Shown here in pieces: positions 36,861 through 51,470 of a DNA stretch of 64,000 nucleotides. A program made the translations under genes and the position numbers. Where the stretch lies: positions 1 through 64,000 of the forward strand of contig JACZZP010000002.1 of NCBI GenBank assembly GCA_015183035.1, in the 5' to 3' direction. Positions within the stretch are counted from its first letter, which is position 1, and every line of letters begins with the position of its first letter. A model generated the notes under the pieces. The model had not been told where the DNA came from, ran no database searches, and saw nothing but the letters and a program-made list of their open reading frames with translations. The stretch is from Meloidogyne chitwoodi (taxonomy: Eukaryota > Nematoda > Chromadorea > Rhabditida > Meloidogynidae).

Positions 36861-38353
36861 ATGGAATACGGAGTTCAAACACACAATAAATTCGCATTTT
36901 TGGATGGTAAGTCAGTGTGAATTTTCTATATTTATATATTTGTGTTTAGAGGATGTTAGCGATCCAGTGGAAACTCTGACAAAAGCAGAGGAAGAAAGGA
37001 AAAAGGCAGCTGCTTTTCCATCCAAGAAAATCTCGAAACCTGTTTCTGCTAAAGTGTTGGCTACAAAGGAGACTGTTAAGCAAGTAGTTGATAAAAAGAA
37101 TGGAGCTGATCTGCCGCAAAAACAAACCGTTAAATTCGGACCAGGTGAACGTGGAGGTATAGTAAATAATCGAGAGCAGCCACGTGATGATCAAGGTACG
37201 AAATGGAATGAGAAACAGCGTCGTCCGCCAAATTCACAAAGTATACTTAATATTTTTTCCTATTGGTTCCTTTTTTATTTTGTTCTTTTAGGAGATGGTA
37301 ATGATGGTTTTATTGAAAAACGCTCCATGAATGGTCGTCCGCGCATTGACGGTGGTCAAGGTGGTGGTACTGATGGCGAGCGCCCTCGTGGTGGATTTCA
37401 ACGCGGAGGAGGTGCTGGCGGACGTAGTGTGAAGGGAGGTGGCTTCCGAGATCGAAACTTTCGTCAGGGAGAAGGACGTCGCCCGCGATCGGATGAAAAC
37501 AAAGAAGAAAACAGTAAATAAATATTTAGAAGTTAAAAAAAAATTTTTTTTAAGAGGATAAGAACTTCTCTGAGGTGACTGAAAATAAAGCATGGGAAGA
37601 TCCTTTCACTCCAAATGAAAAAATTGATGGTGATCAGAAAGAGAATAGTGAGAAAGTTGAGAATAATGCTCCTAAAGATGAGGAAAAGGTATGTATTGAC
37701 GAAAATAAGCAAATACTTATCTAAAATATATTAAACTAAATATTTTTATAGAAGGAAGAGGATGTTGAAGAACAGCAAGTTCCTCGCGGAAAGACTTATG
37801 AAGAATGGAAGGCTGAGCTTAATCAAAAGTCAGTTGAGGCTGTCCAATTTAAGACTCGTCAAGCGGGCGAAGGTGCTGATGAGAAGATTTATCAAAAGTT
37901 AGTCCCGCTTAAGATGGATAAGACTCCTGCTGAGTTGGGAAAAAAACAAGAGGATATTCAGGATGAAAGCGCTCAGCACGTATGCGAAATTTTAGTTAGG
38001 TTTACTTTATTTGCTTTTAGAAGGAGAAACGCGAAAAAACTCTTTCTATCGATCTTGCTTTTGCGGATAAACGCTCTACGTTTAATCGTCAGGACTTTAG
38101 CGGAGCTAGTAATGATCGTCAGGGTCAAAGAAATGGTCCTCGTGGGCCTGGTCGAAGCGGTGGTGGCGGTTTTCGGAATAATTTTAGTGAGTTTTTTTAC
38201 ATTTTGCATGTATTTCCTTTTAAATTTTGGTTAAAATGTGACGTAACAATTATTTAAGGTGGTGCTGGTCCTTCAAGACGCTCGCAAGGTAAATCGACTC
38301 AGGATGGATTCATGTTAGAGAAAGATCAGTTTCCTGCGCTTGGAGCTCGTTGA
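36861..38353 (+). CDS. vig-1: VIG-1 / SERBP1-HABP4 family RNA-binding protein
   Basis: mRNA- and ribosome-binding protein; the Drosophila/C. elegans VIG protein is found with the RISC complex. Exons 36861-36906, 36950-37240, 37292-37513, 37555-37688, 37752-37979, 38021-38186 and 38259-38353. Landmarks: an N-terminal Lys/Ala segment, an Arg/Gly-rich RGG region (RPRGGFQRGGGAGGR), then the conserved HABP4 block KTYEEWKAE and the C-terminal RGG stretch and DQFPALGAR-stop. All introns are GT-AG and 40-80 nt. The order and C-terminus leave little doubt about the family. Confidence 0.93.
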
Positions 38354-38700
38354 TTTAAATGATAACTTTGTTTGCCGTGTTACACTCCCCACAAATATTA
38401 TTTTTATATAAGGATTCTGGTATACTACTAACTTTACGTTTTTGAAGAGAATAAAAATATTGAGTCCCGGAATCCACACTTTACATCCCTTATTTTATAC
38501 GGCAATCCTAAGGAAGAAGAAATCTTGGTGGTCAAATAATGTCAAACCACCACATTTTGATCTCTTTCTTATCCAGGATTGTTCCATATGATTATTTCGT
38601 TGTCCATTGTCACCATTTTAACACTGCATGGAATTATTTTGTTGACGTATCACCTATATGCAGTTTCAACTTTTATTCAATAAACGAATCCATATAACAA

Positions 38701-40115
38701 TTATTTTTCTTTTGCTTCTTTTGGTTGTTTCTTTCTAGGATCAGCCGAACATAAAATAAATTTTCTGCGATTTTTCTCCATTTCGTGTCTCTGAAATTTG
38801 ATTTTAAATGTTTCAAGATTAAGCTAGCATTTACCTTCAAGACCCACTCGTATTCTCCGTTCCGAGTATCATATGCTCCTTTCTGTAGCCATTTAAGTCT
38901 TAGAGTGATTCTAGGGCCTAATTCGTGGAGTGCTGCCTTTGTCCCTTCTTTTTTGAACTCATATCTAGAATAAATTATAATATTATAGAAAAATGTGGAT
39001 ATATTTTTAATTAGCTTCAATAAAAATGATTGTGAGTCACGACCAATTAGATGGCCGCAACTTTTAAAAAGAATTTATGATTTTAAGATAGATTTTAAAC
39101 CTGTGATGCCTAAAAAAAACATAGTCCCTTTGATTGTGCAGCGTTACAACTCTTCTACCAATAAAATCAGGTTTTTGAGGAAAAAGACATGCAAACATGC
39201 GAGAAATTGTTCTGCCTACTCTTGTATGAAAGTTGTTAAGAATTACTTCAGGATAATGGTCCGTCGATTGTCCAGCATCCTAGAAGGAATAGGTTTTTAT
39301 GAAGACAAATATTTTGTAAAACTTAACTGCAACTTTTAATAGGTATTTTTTCAAGGAGTATTACCTTAATTTCCTTTGTGTATTTTAGCGAATTTATTTT
39401 GAAGTAAGCAGTCGGTCCCTCAGGGAGATGAATGAGAGCAATCGCGCTTGGCCTCTTACGATCTTCATGCACAACTATGATATCAGTAAACTCGTGTTCA
39501 TTTGCTTGCTTAACGACCCGCTTCATGGCAACATTTTTTCGTGAATAAATTTCTACGCCTGGTATGCACCTTTTGAGCTCAAAACAAAGCTTCCAAGTTC
39601 GCTAAAGATAAATAATAAACATATAATAACAGGAAAAAAGAATACAATTTTTGCTCCAGGCGATGTTGTAACTAGAACCTTAAAAGTATTAAACATGTTT
39701 TGTTATTTATTAAAATTGTTAAATAAAAACTTGATTAGTGCCATTCGTAAAAAATAAACCTTAGGCGTTGAATTTCCATTAAAATACTTGCTCATCTCAT
39801 CGTTTACAAGATCGTCCAAAACCTTAAAATTAGTTTCTGATTGTAAGTATTTTATTAAACCTCTTCATCATCTGAAAGTACAAATGTTTCATCAGGTTTT
39901 TGCATACTTTCTATAGTTTTTGGGACTTGTTTTGGAATAGCTTCCTCTCCATATTTTTCTCGTTCCTCTTCCCGCTTCTTCCTCCGTTCGCGTTTAATCT
40001 TAAATTTTTACATTATCTCGTGAAAATATTAAAAATAAATATTTAAGAATACTTTTTCCTTCTCTGCTCGAATCTCAAATCCTCGTTTCCGTGGCTTTCT
40101 AGCTTTTTCCGACAT
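38701..40115 (-). CDS. RPF1, Brix-domain ribosome production factor
   Basis: Nucleolar 60S-subunit assembly factor. Exons 40053-40115, 39861-39998, 39760-39822, 39646-39678, 39365-39601, 39101-39279, 38835-38964 and 38701-38790 total 933 nt, 310 aa. The basic N-terminus ([12 protein letters not shown], then an [11 protein letters not shown] helix) precedes a Brix domain with [62 protein letters not shown] and [15 protein letters not shown]. It starts 268 nt after the FAHD1 stop on the same strand, with TTTAAACAG before the ATG as a possible trans-splice site. Confidence 0.94.
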
Positions 40116-40383
40116 TTCAATCAGCACTGTTTAAATCAATATGACGGTTGAATAAAACAAAATATTGAAAGTTAAATAGCTATTTAATTATATTTTAAAT
40201 ATATGATTTGTAATAATACATTATATAAATTATAAAATTTATAATCTAAATATTAGACAAGATAAATAATGGCAGTGGCTGGAGAAGGGAAATCACAAGC
40301 ATATATTGGTTATGTATAATAAAATCTAATAGATTTAAATAAAGTATGAAATGGACGGAATAAACGGGGGTACCAAAGAATTC

Positions 40384-41369
40384 TTATTCAATTTCGAAGG
40401 ATGCTTCTGTTATCCCATTTATTCCAATTGCAATTTTATCACCAGAAATACATTTAGAGACACCAGAAGGCGTTCCCGTAAGTACGAGATCACCTAAAAT
40501 ATTTTTTACTTAAATCTTTTAATTTATTAGCCTAAATGTCGACAAACCTGTATTCAAAGTGATAGTTCGAGTTATATATTCCAAAAGAGTTGGAACGTTA
40601 AAGATCATACAATCAGTCTTAGATTTTTGCCGGATTTGACCATTAACTTTAATATTAAAATATTCAAAAAAAGTCAGGAAATCGGATAGCAAAAAACTAG
40701 CTTTCCCAAAGCCCGAGAATGTACTAAATATTAACCTGAACAATATATCTCTAAATTGTGAGGATCTGATATTCGTGTCTTATCAATGAATTCTCCAATC
40801 GGACAAGAAGTATCGAAAGATTTTGCAAGATACCAAGGATGGCCTGCCTTTTTCAGGTCATCTTGTATGTCACGGGCCGTCATATCTAGTGCAATTGTAT
40901 ACCCACCAATGTAGTCGTATGCTCTTTCCTTTGTTATTTTTCGAGCATTTTCAGAAATAACAACGCCCAATTCCAACTATAAACATTTTAAATTTTTTTA
41001 TTCGTGAACAAAAAATGCATATATGTAATATATCATTAATGTATGCACAAATGGAAAAAAATTCAATAATACGAGTAATTAGAAAACCGTACATTGTTTT
41101 TTCGTATAAAAAGGAAACCTCATGATGTAGACAAAAGCAATCATCAGGTATCTTTATTTTATCGCCACTAAGCACAAAAGCATTAATTGTCTTGGCGAAA
41201 ATTATTGGTTTGCCAGGAATTGGATTGTTTCTATTTTAAAACAAATTAAATATTTGAAGAGAAAATTAAAAACTTGCAATTCTAATGCGTGTTCCCGATA
41301 ATTACGTCCAACACAAACTATTTTTCTGCCAAACTCGTAAAACTTTTTCAAATTAATATTTGATGCCAT
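40384..41369 (-). CDS. fahd-1: FAHD1-type acylpyruvase / oxaloacetate decarboxylase
   Basis: Fumarylacetoacetate-hydrolase-fold enzyme of mitochondria or cytosol. Exons 41278-41369, 41119-41230, 40736-40976, 40548-40646 and 40384-40493 total 654 nt, 217 aa, the usual size. Landmarks: IVCVGRNYREHALEL, metal-ligand region HHE followed by LELGVVI, YDYIGGYTIALDMTARD, WYLAKSFDTSCPIGEF, VNGQIRQ and GDLVLTGTPSGV-type end. The first intron begins GCAAGT (GC donor) and only this choice joins HALEL to NNPIPGKP. TTCTAG sits immediately before the ATG, as at trans-spliced nematode starts. The CDF transporter ends 232 nt upstream. Confidence 0.94.
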
Positions 41370-41601
41370 CTAGAAAATATTTTGGAAAAATTGAATGAAA
41401 CAATAAATATTAAAAGCCTGAATACTTTCCAACCATATAACTAAAAATTTTTATTGCTTTAACACATTGAAAAATCACAAACAAAAAATTAGATTTATAA
41501 CAATACAAAGGTGATAAAAATAATTATTCAGAACAAAAAGCAGTATAAATAAACGAAGGCTTATTAATAAAGAAACAACACAAGATGTTATAAATTAAAC
41601 C

Positions 41602-43580
41602 TCATTTTTGGGGAATAACACATCTGTGACAATTCTCCGTCTCTGGTTTATAACCTTCAATTTGTACAGTGGATTCATGAACATTAAAATCTCGTCTAAG
41701 CATGGTTGTTGTTGATTTGAGTATTTTTTGTGAATCAACGCTTGGCTCAATTTCCAAATGGACAGATATTGCAACTATTTGAGATTATATATTATTGTAA
41801 ACTTGCCTAAAAATAACCTTTATTCATTGTCAAAGCCCAAATCCTAAGATCATGCACTTTTTTAACCTGAATTTGTATTAATTATAACTAATTTGTTTGC
41901 AAATCTTTTAACAATAATTTTATCAATTCATACCCCATCAATCCTCTCCAAGGCATCAAAGACTAATCTAAAATCGATATTTGAAGGTCGACCTGAAATT
42001 AAAATTCTTCATTATTCTATACACAAGTAATACCTTCAAGCAAAACAACAAGTGCATCTCGGATGATATAAATAGTTGTACTAAAAATTAAAAAATCAAC
42101 AATCATATTCTTTGTTTTAGGTTATAAACTAACTGCATTACCTAAGAACAATGATTGCGAACACCAAAGTGCATATTGGATCAAGAATTTGCAAATTTGG
42201 CTAAAGATAAATTAATTAAAAAAGTTAAAGCCTTTTATAAATGCCTTCCAAAAAATCATCAAGCCAGCAAAAAGTACTCCACAACTCTGTATTAAATCAC
42301 CTAGTGTATAACAAATTAAATTTTTATGAATAGAAATAAAAAAACTAACCTAAAACATGAATAAACGCAGCACGCACATTAATATTTGCATCGTCAACGG
42401 ATTCATTATCCATATTATTGCTTGATTGGACAAGAGGAAATCGTTCATCCTCCTCAGAATTATTTTCAACATTCGAATAATCGGAATGAATTTCAATTCT
42501 ACGTCTACTACCATTTTCGTTAACATGTGTTGTTCTACTGTGTGAGTGCATATGTCCACCAGAATAAAGCAAAAAACCCATTCTACAAAGGAAATTTTAA
42601 TCATATTTTTTAAATAAATTTACATAAAATTAACTGCCACTCCAACCGCAGCTGTTATGCTCATAATAGTAGCATCAATGTCATATTTGCCCGTTATCAT
42701 TCGGTAAATTGCAAGATAAACTATAGAAATATTTTTACATAAGATTAAAACACAATACTAATACCTAAAATTCCAGTGACAATCCAAATAAGGCATATTG
42801 ATACAAAAGCGCCAAGCACCTCTAAACAACAATAAAATTAGATTGAATAAAACAATATATACTTTATATGATATAAAAAATAATTTTGCCGTTAACGTAA
42901 AATCAGTTATCAAATTATTTTCTCGAAAAAATTTTAAGTAAAATTTTGCAATATATTATACCTGCTCTGTGCCACCCAAAACTCATTCTTTGCGAAATAG
43001 GGCGACTAGCTATATAAATTGAAAACAATGAAATTAGCATGCTTGCTAAATCAGTCAAAAGGTGTGCCGCATCCGTTATTATCTTAAAAATAAATTTTTT
43101 CCTTCATGTGCTTATATTTATAAACATACTGCTAGTGATTGTGCCCATATACCTCCAATAACTTCACAAATCTAAAGGGAAGATTAACTACAGACAGATA
43201 ATTTCAAAAAAATACCATAAATAATAAGCAAACTCCAATTGACAACCAAAGTACTCTGGTGGCACGCTTGCTAGTTTCATTTGTTATAGGTTTATTTTCT
43301 AATCTAGAGTGACAATGAAAAGCATTATCCGCACTGAAAGCTTCCCCCGAATTGTTGCCATTAGTCATAATTGTTGGAGATAAACCAGAAGGCACCAGGA
43401 TTTGAGTAGGCATTTGATCAAAAGAAGTAGAGGCACTAGAGTTAATTACAAAATTATCCCTTAAAAATGTAGAATTTAAATAATTGACATTAGTGTCGCC
43501 TCAAACATATTTATTGGAGAAGAAAATTGATTGATACCATTCTCCGTAGCTGTTATTGCTATCACTATTTCCTTGCTCAT
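41602..43580 (-). CDS. Cation diffusion facilitator, vesicular zinc transporter (ZnT2/3/8-like)
   Basis: Zn2+/H+ antiporter of organelle or plasma membranes. About nine exons on the minus strand encode six hydrophobic helices. The zinc-site motifs are present: [10 protein letters not shown] in helix 2 and FIHVLGD in helix 5. Between helices 4 and 5 lies a His-rich loop ([12 protein letters not shown]) followed by a long acidic insert. The C-terminal cytoplasmic domain has [20 protein letters not shown] and ends [12 protein letters not shown]...IPQK-stop. The N-terminus is uncertain: an ATG at 43580 is possible but the phase of the next exon does not fit, and an internal Met near 43413 is the alternative. 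Confidence 0.88.
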
Positions 43581-44160
43581 TGTGGTCGTTCCATAGTTTT
43601 GCTAAAAATAAAAAAAGATAAGAGTTTGATGGGAAACTCCTTTTTATCATTAATATTTTAACAGATTGTTTTTATCGTAATAAATTAGGTATACATATAC
43701 AAGGAAACATTTGAGTTTTCGGGAGTTATGGGTCAAATAAATTAAGAAAAACAATTATAAATTATTCCAATCTACTAAAATTCACATAATCCCCTAAAAG
43801 TCACAGATATTTCATTGTTTAGTCAGAAATTCTAAAATAAATAATGAGAGAAATGAGAAAGATATTAAACGTTTGACTTAAATCTTTTCGAGTGTTATGG
43901 CATAATACAATAATTTGGGAATTTTAGAAAAAGAATTAACTTGAATGTTGAGACATTATAAAAAGGATTCCATGATCGCGCAGAAATTGATGCATTTTGA
44001 TAAAATTATTTCAAAAATGATGTTGAAAAATGTTAAGAAGAAAAAACAAAATCAGGAATAAGAAATAAATAACCTGAAAAATCAATACATATTAGAAATT
44101 AAAATCGATATAATCAAATTGCTTATTAATTTTAAGCATTTTCAGCGTTTTTAAGCGTGT
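43581..44160. other. Spacer, no gene seen
   Basis: AT-rich upstream region of the zinc transporter; no exon recognised. Confidence 0.5.
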
Positions 44161-44725
44161 CGAGGCAACCCACCCTATAGACAAACCACCCTATGGACAA
44201 TCCACTTTATGACCAAACTACCCTATGACCAATCCACCCTATAAAAATATTTTCCTAAAAATTTAAAATACATATAAAAAACATCAAAAATATTCAGAAA
44301 CGTGTTTATTTAAAGTTAAAATATATAAATCAAATTAAAAATGAAAACAAAATATTTTGGTCATAACAAAAATTTTGGGCATAGGGTGGATTGGTCATAG
44401 GGTAGTTTGGTCATAGGTGGATTGTCGATAGGGTAGTTTGTCGTAGGGTGGTTTGTCATAGGGTGCAGTGTTTGCGTGACCGGCCTTTTCCCGGTCATAA
44501 AAATGACCTGACCATGACCGCAATTTCGGTCAGGTCATATCCGGTCACGTTTTGTAACGTAGAAAATGACCAAAAATGACCAAAACATGACTGACCGGCC
44601 TTTTTCGGTCATAAAAATGACGACCTGACCAAAAATTTCTGTCAGGTCAGGTCATTTTTGGTCATGACACCGAAACCCGGTCACGAAAACACTGATAGGG
44701 TGGACTGGAATAAGGTGGATTGCCC
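44161..44725. mobile_element. Fold-back element of CCACCCTAT-type repeats
   Basis: The left arm (about 44161-44252) has repeated ACCACCCTATG and CAATCCACCCTAT words; the right arm (about 44386-44465 plus 44703-44725) has their complements, CATAGGGTGGATTGG and ATAGGGTAGTTTGG. The arms are imperfect inverted repeats around an AT-rich centre. No coding capacity. A hAT MITE is inserted in the right arm. Confidence 0.7.
44466..44694. mobile_element. 229-bp hAT-type MITE nested in the fold-back element
   Basis: Termini CAGTGTTTGCGTGACCGG and CCGGTCACGAAAACACTG are inverted repeats, and ATAGGGTG is duplicated exactly on both flanks (44458-44465 and 44695-44702). An 8-bp target duplication and CAGTG tips are hallmarks of hAT elements. 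The interior is made of short GACC/GGTC and ATGACC repeats with GGTCAGGTCA and TGACCTGACC dyads. No transposase. Confidence 0.92.
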
Positions 44726-44942
44726 CTTACCCGTTTTTAAGAAGGAAATTATTTTTTGTTGAAAATTTAAATTGGAACTATTTTTAAGTGTTTTGGCATT
44801 TTATTTTGAATGAAAATTAAAATCCATAAACACGTTTTCGGCACTTTTTTTTTCTAAGTTTTTAAATTTTCTAGTTTATTACAAATTTTAAACTTATTAT
44901 CAACTTGTAATTTCATTTTTTCTCTGTCTTGATCAATTAACG

Positions 44943-46774
<1,832 letters not shown>

Positions 46775-47428
46775 TTCTGAGACATGTTCTCCTCTTTTCT
46801 TGAACTATTATGCAATTTAAGATTTTTGAAATTAAATTTTTTAACTGTTTAACATCAAAATTAAAATATTGGACTCGGGAGAACATTTCTTTTTCGTAAG
46901 GCAGCAAATTTACGTCAAAAAGCAATCCGCTCGTCCCTATTAGTAATATATAAGTACTTTTCTATACATATCGGACTATAGTAGCCACCAATTTTTAATT
47001 GACTGCCCTCATTTCATGGGGGAATATTCTGATTTATTGTTCTTGTTTATCCATTTCTAAATTTTGCCGCTTTCTAAATAATATGCTATTTCATTTTGTT
47101 GTTTCATATATTTTTTTTAAAGAATTCTATTCATTTTTGCGTTGCTCACTATATTCATTTTATGGCCTGTCCTCAATTTTTTAATCATATTGTAGAACCT
47201 TCTCTTTTAGTGCTTCCTCAATATCACAAAATTTAAAATTGTACTCTATTTTTTCTTTGTTAATTTTTGAGGGTGCTTAAATGTCTTTTTTAAATATTCA
47301 TCCGTAGACCTTTGTTCCTTTTCTACTTTAATTTTTATTTTTATGAACGTTATGATGGGATAAATTTCGATAGTAATATACTTTTATTTAAAATATGCCA
47401 ACATGAAATGCCGTTAATACTTAAAAAA
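46775..47428. other. Convergent 3' region of S6 kinase and MRI1
   Basis: T-rich on the plus strand; holds both 3' UTRs. No gene recognised. Confidence 0.5.
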
Positions 47429-49050
47429 TCATTTGTGTACTCCATTTGCACTGAATACATCCGCTAGTTGATTTGACGAAAAGTTACCACGTTCAGTAAG
47501 AAATCCAGAGATTAAATTCCCAGGGGTTATGTCAAAAGCAGGGTTCCATACAGGACAGTTTGTTGGGCAATGAGACACACCTAACAGAATTGTAAACTAC
47601 TAACCTCTCTTTCCAATTTCACATACCAGCCCAATGAGTGAGCTCTTTGCTTGGTCGCTCTTCTACGCGAATACCATCTCCATTTTCAAGCTTGGAATTT
47701 ATTGAAGCCGCAGGGGTAACCACAAAAAAGGGAACTTCATGTTGACGCGCAGAAATAGCAAGAGAATAAGTGCCAATTTTGTTTGCTGTGTCCCCATTTA
47801 ATGCTACTTGGTCTGCACCTGAGATATTTTAAATTATAGAATATTAAAGAAGTAAAAACCTGCAAGTGCTACATCTACTTTAAAATGTCTAATTGCGGCT
47901 GCTGCCTGTGAAATGAGACAAAATGACAAATAATTCCTTGTTTAATTACCGCGCTGTCAACAATCAATAAGAACGGCACGCCACTTTTCTAAAATATTAT
48001 ATAAAATAGTTACACTTAATCTCCCTGAAGTAACCTTAAGCTCATATGAAGTTAGGCGAGATCCTTGGTTATAAGGACGAGTTTCAAGCACCAGCGCCAA
48101 TTTTAAATGACCTAATCGGTGCAACATCAGAATTACACCTTACAAAGGAAAAACTTTTAAATAAATATTGAAACATTTAAACCAAGTGCAGTTCCCCAAG
48201 ATGAAGTAGCAAGCTGTCCAGTGTTGCATATACTAGTTAAAAAAGAATATTTTATTTCAACAATTTGTTAAAATTAAAACGTTATCGCAACTATCTGGCG
48301 TTTTTCTTCCGTTAATATAGCATGGATTGAATTACGTAGTAGCAGATCGTTTTCTACCCTCTCTCGTGCTTGCCATTCAAGTACAAAATTTCTAACCCTT
48401 AAAATGAAGATTTATTTAAACAAAACCATTTTTCTCCAACCCAATTTTCAATTTCATTATTCCCGCTTCTTTCAATCTTTTTGCAAACTCGCGAAGTTCA
48501 GAAAATGCATTAGCTAGATTTATTGCTGTAATCCGAGCACTCAGAAGAAATTGACAATTTTGTTCCAATTCCTTTAAAAAATAAAGAAATGAGATAAAAA
48601 TTAAATGATTACCTTTAAAAAGCTTTCTGGATCACCCGTAACGTTTTTTCTAGACTGCTCCACCAACAAGGTCAACTAAATAGAATTTTTAAAATTTAAT
48701 GTAATGAGAGGCATACCATTCCAACTGTTGCTATCAGCGGTGCACCTCTGACCTGAATAAAATCAAAGAATTTATTTATCTTAAGGGTTAAAATAATTCC
48801 TAACCTTCATTTGCTTGATTGCATCGAAACCATCATTAAGTGATCTTATAGCAACATAAACACTCCTACCAGGGAGCAATCGTTGGTCAAGAACCTTAAA
48901 TTCACAAATCTTTTTTAAAAAAGATCCAAAACATACCGAAAGTGTACATTTTTCTGGATTAAATTGATGTGCTTTAAGAGGAAGAGGCTCATTCGCTACA
49001 GATTTCCACTGGTGTATACTCGGATCAAAATTTTTTAACTCAACCTTCAT
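47429..49050 (-). CDS. Methylthioribose-1-phosphate isomerase (MRI1/MtnA)
   Basis: Methionine-salvage enzyme that isomerises methylthioribose-1-phosphate to methylthioribulose-1-phosphate. Minus-strand exons encode VLDQRLLPG and VRGAPLIATVG near the N-terminus, ARITAINLANAFSEL, the phosphate/catalytic segment AGADQVALNGDTANKIGTY with the acid residue, then PFFVVTPAASIN, RVEERPSKELTHW and CPVWNPAFDITPGNLISGFL before the stop. About 40 residues before VLDQRLLPG are not conserved in the family as I know it. ELOF1 lies upstream on the same strand, 737 bp away. Confidence 0.92.
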
Positions 49051-49786
49051 TTTTTAATTAATTTGTTGCATTTTTTTAATTTTTAGACGGGATCAAATTT
49101 CTAAAGAAATCAAAATGAATCAATATCAACGCTTAAAAATAAAGAGAATGAGGTAGATAACAACTTTGAAGAGAATGGCGTTCTTAAGCAAAGAAAATAT
49201 CTCTAGAGTTCATTAGCACGGAGCGAAGTTTTAATAAGAAAAAAGCGTAAAACTGATTAAATTGTGTTTTTTAAATTTTTGATTAAACATAAATAATTAA
49301 ATCAGGAATTTACGTAATCATCAACCATTAAAAATAAAGGGAAGGGAGAAAACCTTTTTTCATCACTTCATATTTATTCGCGTTCACTTTTTGATTACTT
49401 AAATTATGTCCATTAACACATTTTTGAGAATAAAAAGGTAAAAAAATTTTAGTTTCTTTCCCGTGTTCTTTTTAAAATTTAATTCATTTTTTTAGATTCC
49501 AAATCTACTTTAGTTAGAATATTGGAACATCTAATAAGAATAAAAGGGCAAAATAAAAATGGAGAGAAAATAAAAATTCACTAATTTCAACCTTAAACAC
49601 AGGATTTTATTTTCCATAAATTTAAATAAAATTGTTAACTGAATATCAGCAGAAATCAAGACAGAAAAAATGAGTATTATACATAAACTTATGGTTTAAA
49701 TGCTGAGAATTATTGATTTGCCGCTTTTGTATTGTGCGGTGATGTAGAGGTTAAGCTATGATTGCTAAATTAAATTGTTTGTTCAA
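49051..49786. other. Spacer between ELOF1 and MRI1
   Basis: AT-rich, no exon recognised. Holds the ELOF1 3' UTR and MRI1 promoter. Confidence 0.5.
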
Positions 49787-50216
49787 TCAATTATTTGCCG
49801 CTTCACACGCATCAATCCAATCGCTATATACATCAATTGGCTCAGTAAGCGAGGTGATGCTTGTCTGAAAGAAATGACATAAATAATAAATTTATGGCAT
49901 GCCACATTATTAATTGGAATAATGTGGGGTAGAAGTAAGATTACCACACAATTGTGGTAACTGAGAATTTTTCCTTATATTGTAGCCAAATACCTGAAAA
50001 TCCTCCATACAAACACGACACTGTATGAATCCAACCTTCCTTTCACGATCCCTATAAAAAAATTTTTGGAGTTATCCAAATAATAAAATTAAACACTTAC
50101 ATTTTAACTTCGCACACCTTCTCGTGATTACAAAATGGACAGTTGAACTGAGTATCCAAAGCAACTAAAGCTTTAACTTTTGGCGGTGGCTTTCGCTTTG
50201 ATTTACGCTTTCCCAT
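49787..50216 (-). CDS. ELOF1, transcription elongation factor 1
   Basis: Small zinc-ribbon factor that rides with RNA polymerase II. Exons 50101-50216, 49994-50051 and 49787-49864 total 252 nt, 83 aa, the usual size. [22 protein letters not shown], a second Cys pair in [11 protein letters not shown] and the highly conserved C-terminus [18 protein letters not shown] are all present. All four zinc-binding Cys are kept. Confidence 0.97.
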
Positions 50217-50772
50217 TGTAGTCGTTAAAGATTTAAAATCTAACTTGAAAACAGAATGAACATAAAAAACAAAAATGATCAAAAAACGCGAAAATTATAA
50301 ATGTTATTGACAAAAATTAAACAAAATTTAAAAGAGAATAATGAATTCTCAATAAGTTAAAACTGGACGTACTCTGCTTCTCTGTCTACACTATTTTCAC
50401 CTGTAAAAAATAAACAGAACGCCAAAAATATAAATTTAAAAAAAACAAGCGGCGTAAACCTAGCGAATCATACTGTTTAATTGATTTTAGAATTTGTCAA
50501 AAAACCTAACCTTGTCTTCTCTGAATTTTTTTGTTTTCATTTCACTTAATTCTTAAAGAACATCTCATCCACTTTTTTGCCGCCATCTGTTGATCATTGT
50601 TGAAGCATACTTGAAGTCATGTTGAAGCTTAAGTTTTGAAAAAAGCGAAAAAAATAAAAATGTGAAAAGACAAGGAAAAAGACAAAACAAGGACAGATAA
50701 ACAAAAAAATAAAAAAGGAAGTAGGGGTCAATCGCTCTCGCAGATTTTTCGCAATTTTTCAAATTTATTTTT
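50217..50772. other. ELOF1 5' region
   Basis: No gene seen; a Lys/Phe-rich frame near 50600-50760 looks like random AT sequence. Confidence 0.4.
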
Positions 50773-51470
50773 GGCACTCTTCTAGAACAGGAGGCCCTTT
50801 CTGCGGACTTTTTATGCGGATTTTTCTATTATATAATTTATTAGTATATATAATTTGATTTTTTCCTAAAGGCAAATAAAAGGAGTACATATATTTTATT
50901 CACATAAATAAGAATCATGATTGACAAAATACATTAGAAATACATCAAAAGCACAGTTGGACCTACTGGGTGTTTTTTATTACTTCTCCATTTTTGGGCC
51001 CATTGCTAGTTGGTCTTGGATCAAACTTGGACCTATTCGTTGAAATTTATTCTAAATATTTTATTGTTCGTGTAAAGGCAAAACACAATCAGACCAAAAT
51101 ACCTTCTACACATTAGAGTAAATTTCACCGAATAGGTCCAAGTTTGCTCGAAGACCAACCAGCCATGGGCCAAAAAATTGAGAAGTAATAAACACACCCA
51201 ATAGGTCCAACTGTGCTTTTGGCGATATTTCTAATGTACTACCAACTTGCTGAAGCCCTTCTTATTTAAGAGTTTGAATCATTTTTCTAAATAATCGATT
51301 AACAAAAATGTAAATGACTAGGTCAGAAACATTTACACCTTATTGTTAGTCTATTAACTCATTTTATTTGCCTTAAGGCAAAAATCAAATAATATAGACT
51401 AATAAATTATATAATAGAAAAATCCGCATAAAAAGTCCGCAGAAAGGGCCTCCCGTTCTAGAAGAGTGCC
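50773..51470. mobile_element. 698-bp fold-back hAT-type MITE
   Basis: The left end GGCACTCTTCTAGAACAGG and the inverted right end differ by one base over the first 20, and near-identity continues for over 100 bp on each side. A second inverted pair lies inside (50955-51050 against 51110-51230, with AATAGGTCCAA words), so almost the whole element is a palindrome. TTATTTTT is duplicated exactly at 50765-50772 and 51471-51478, an 8-bp target duplication typical of hAT elements. No frame. Confidence 0.93.

Noticed and set aside
39323..39526. Separate small gene on the minus strand
   Set aside because: It is the middle of RPF1 exon 39365-39601.
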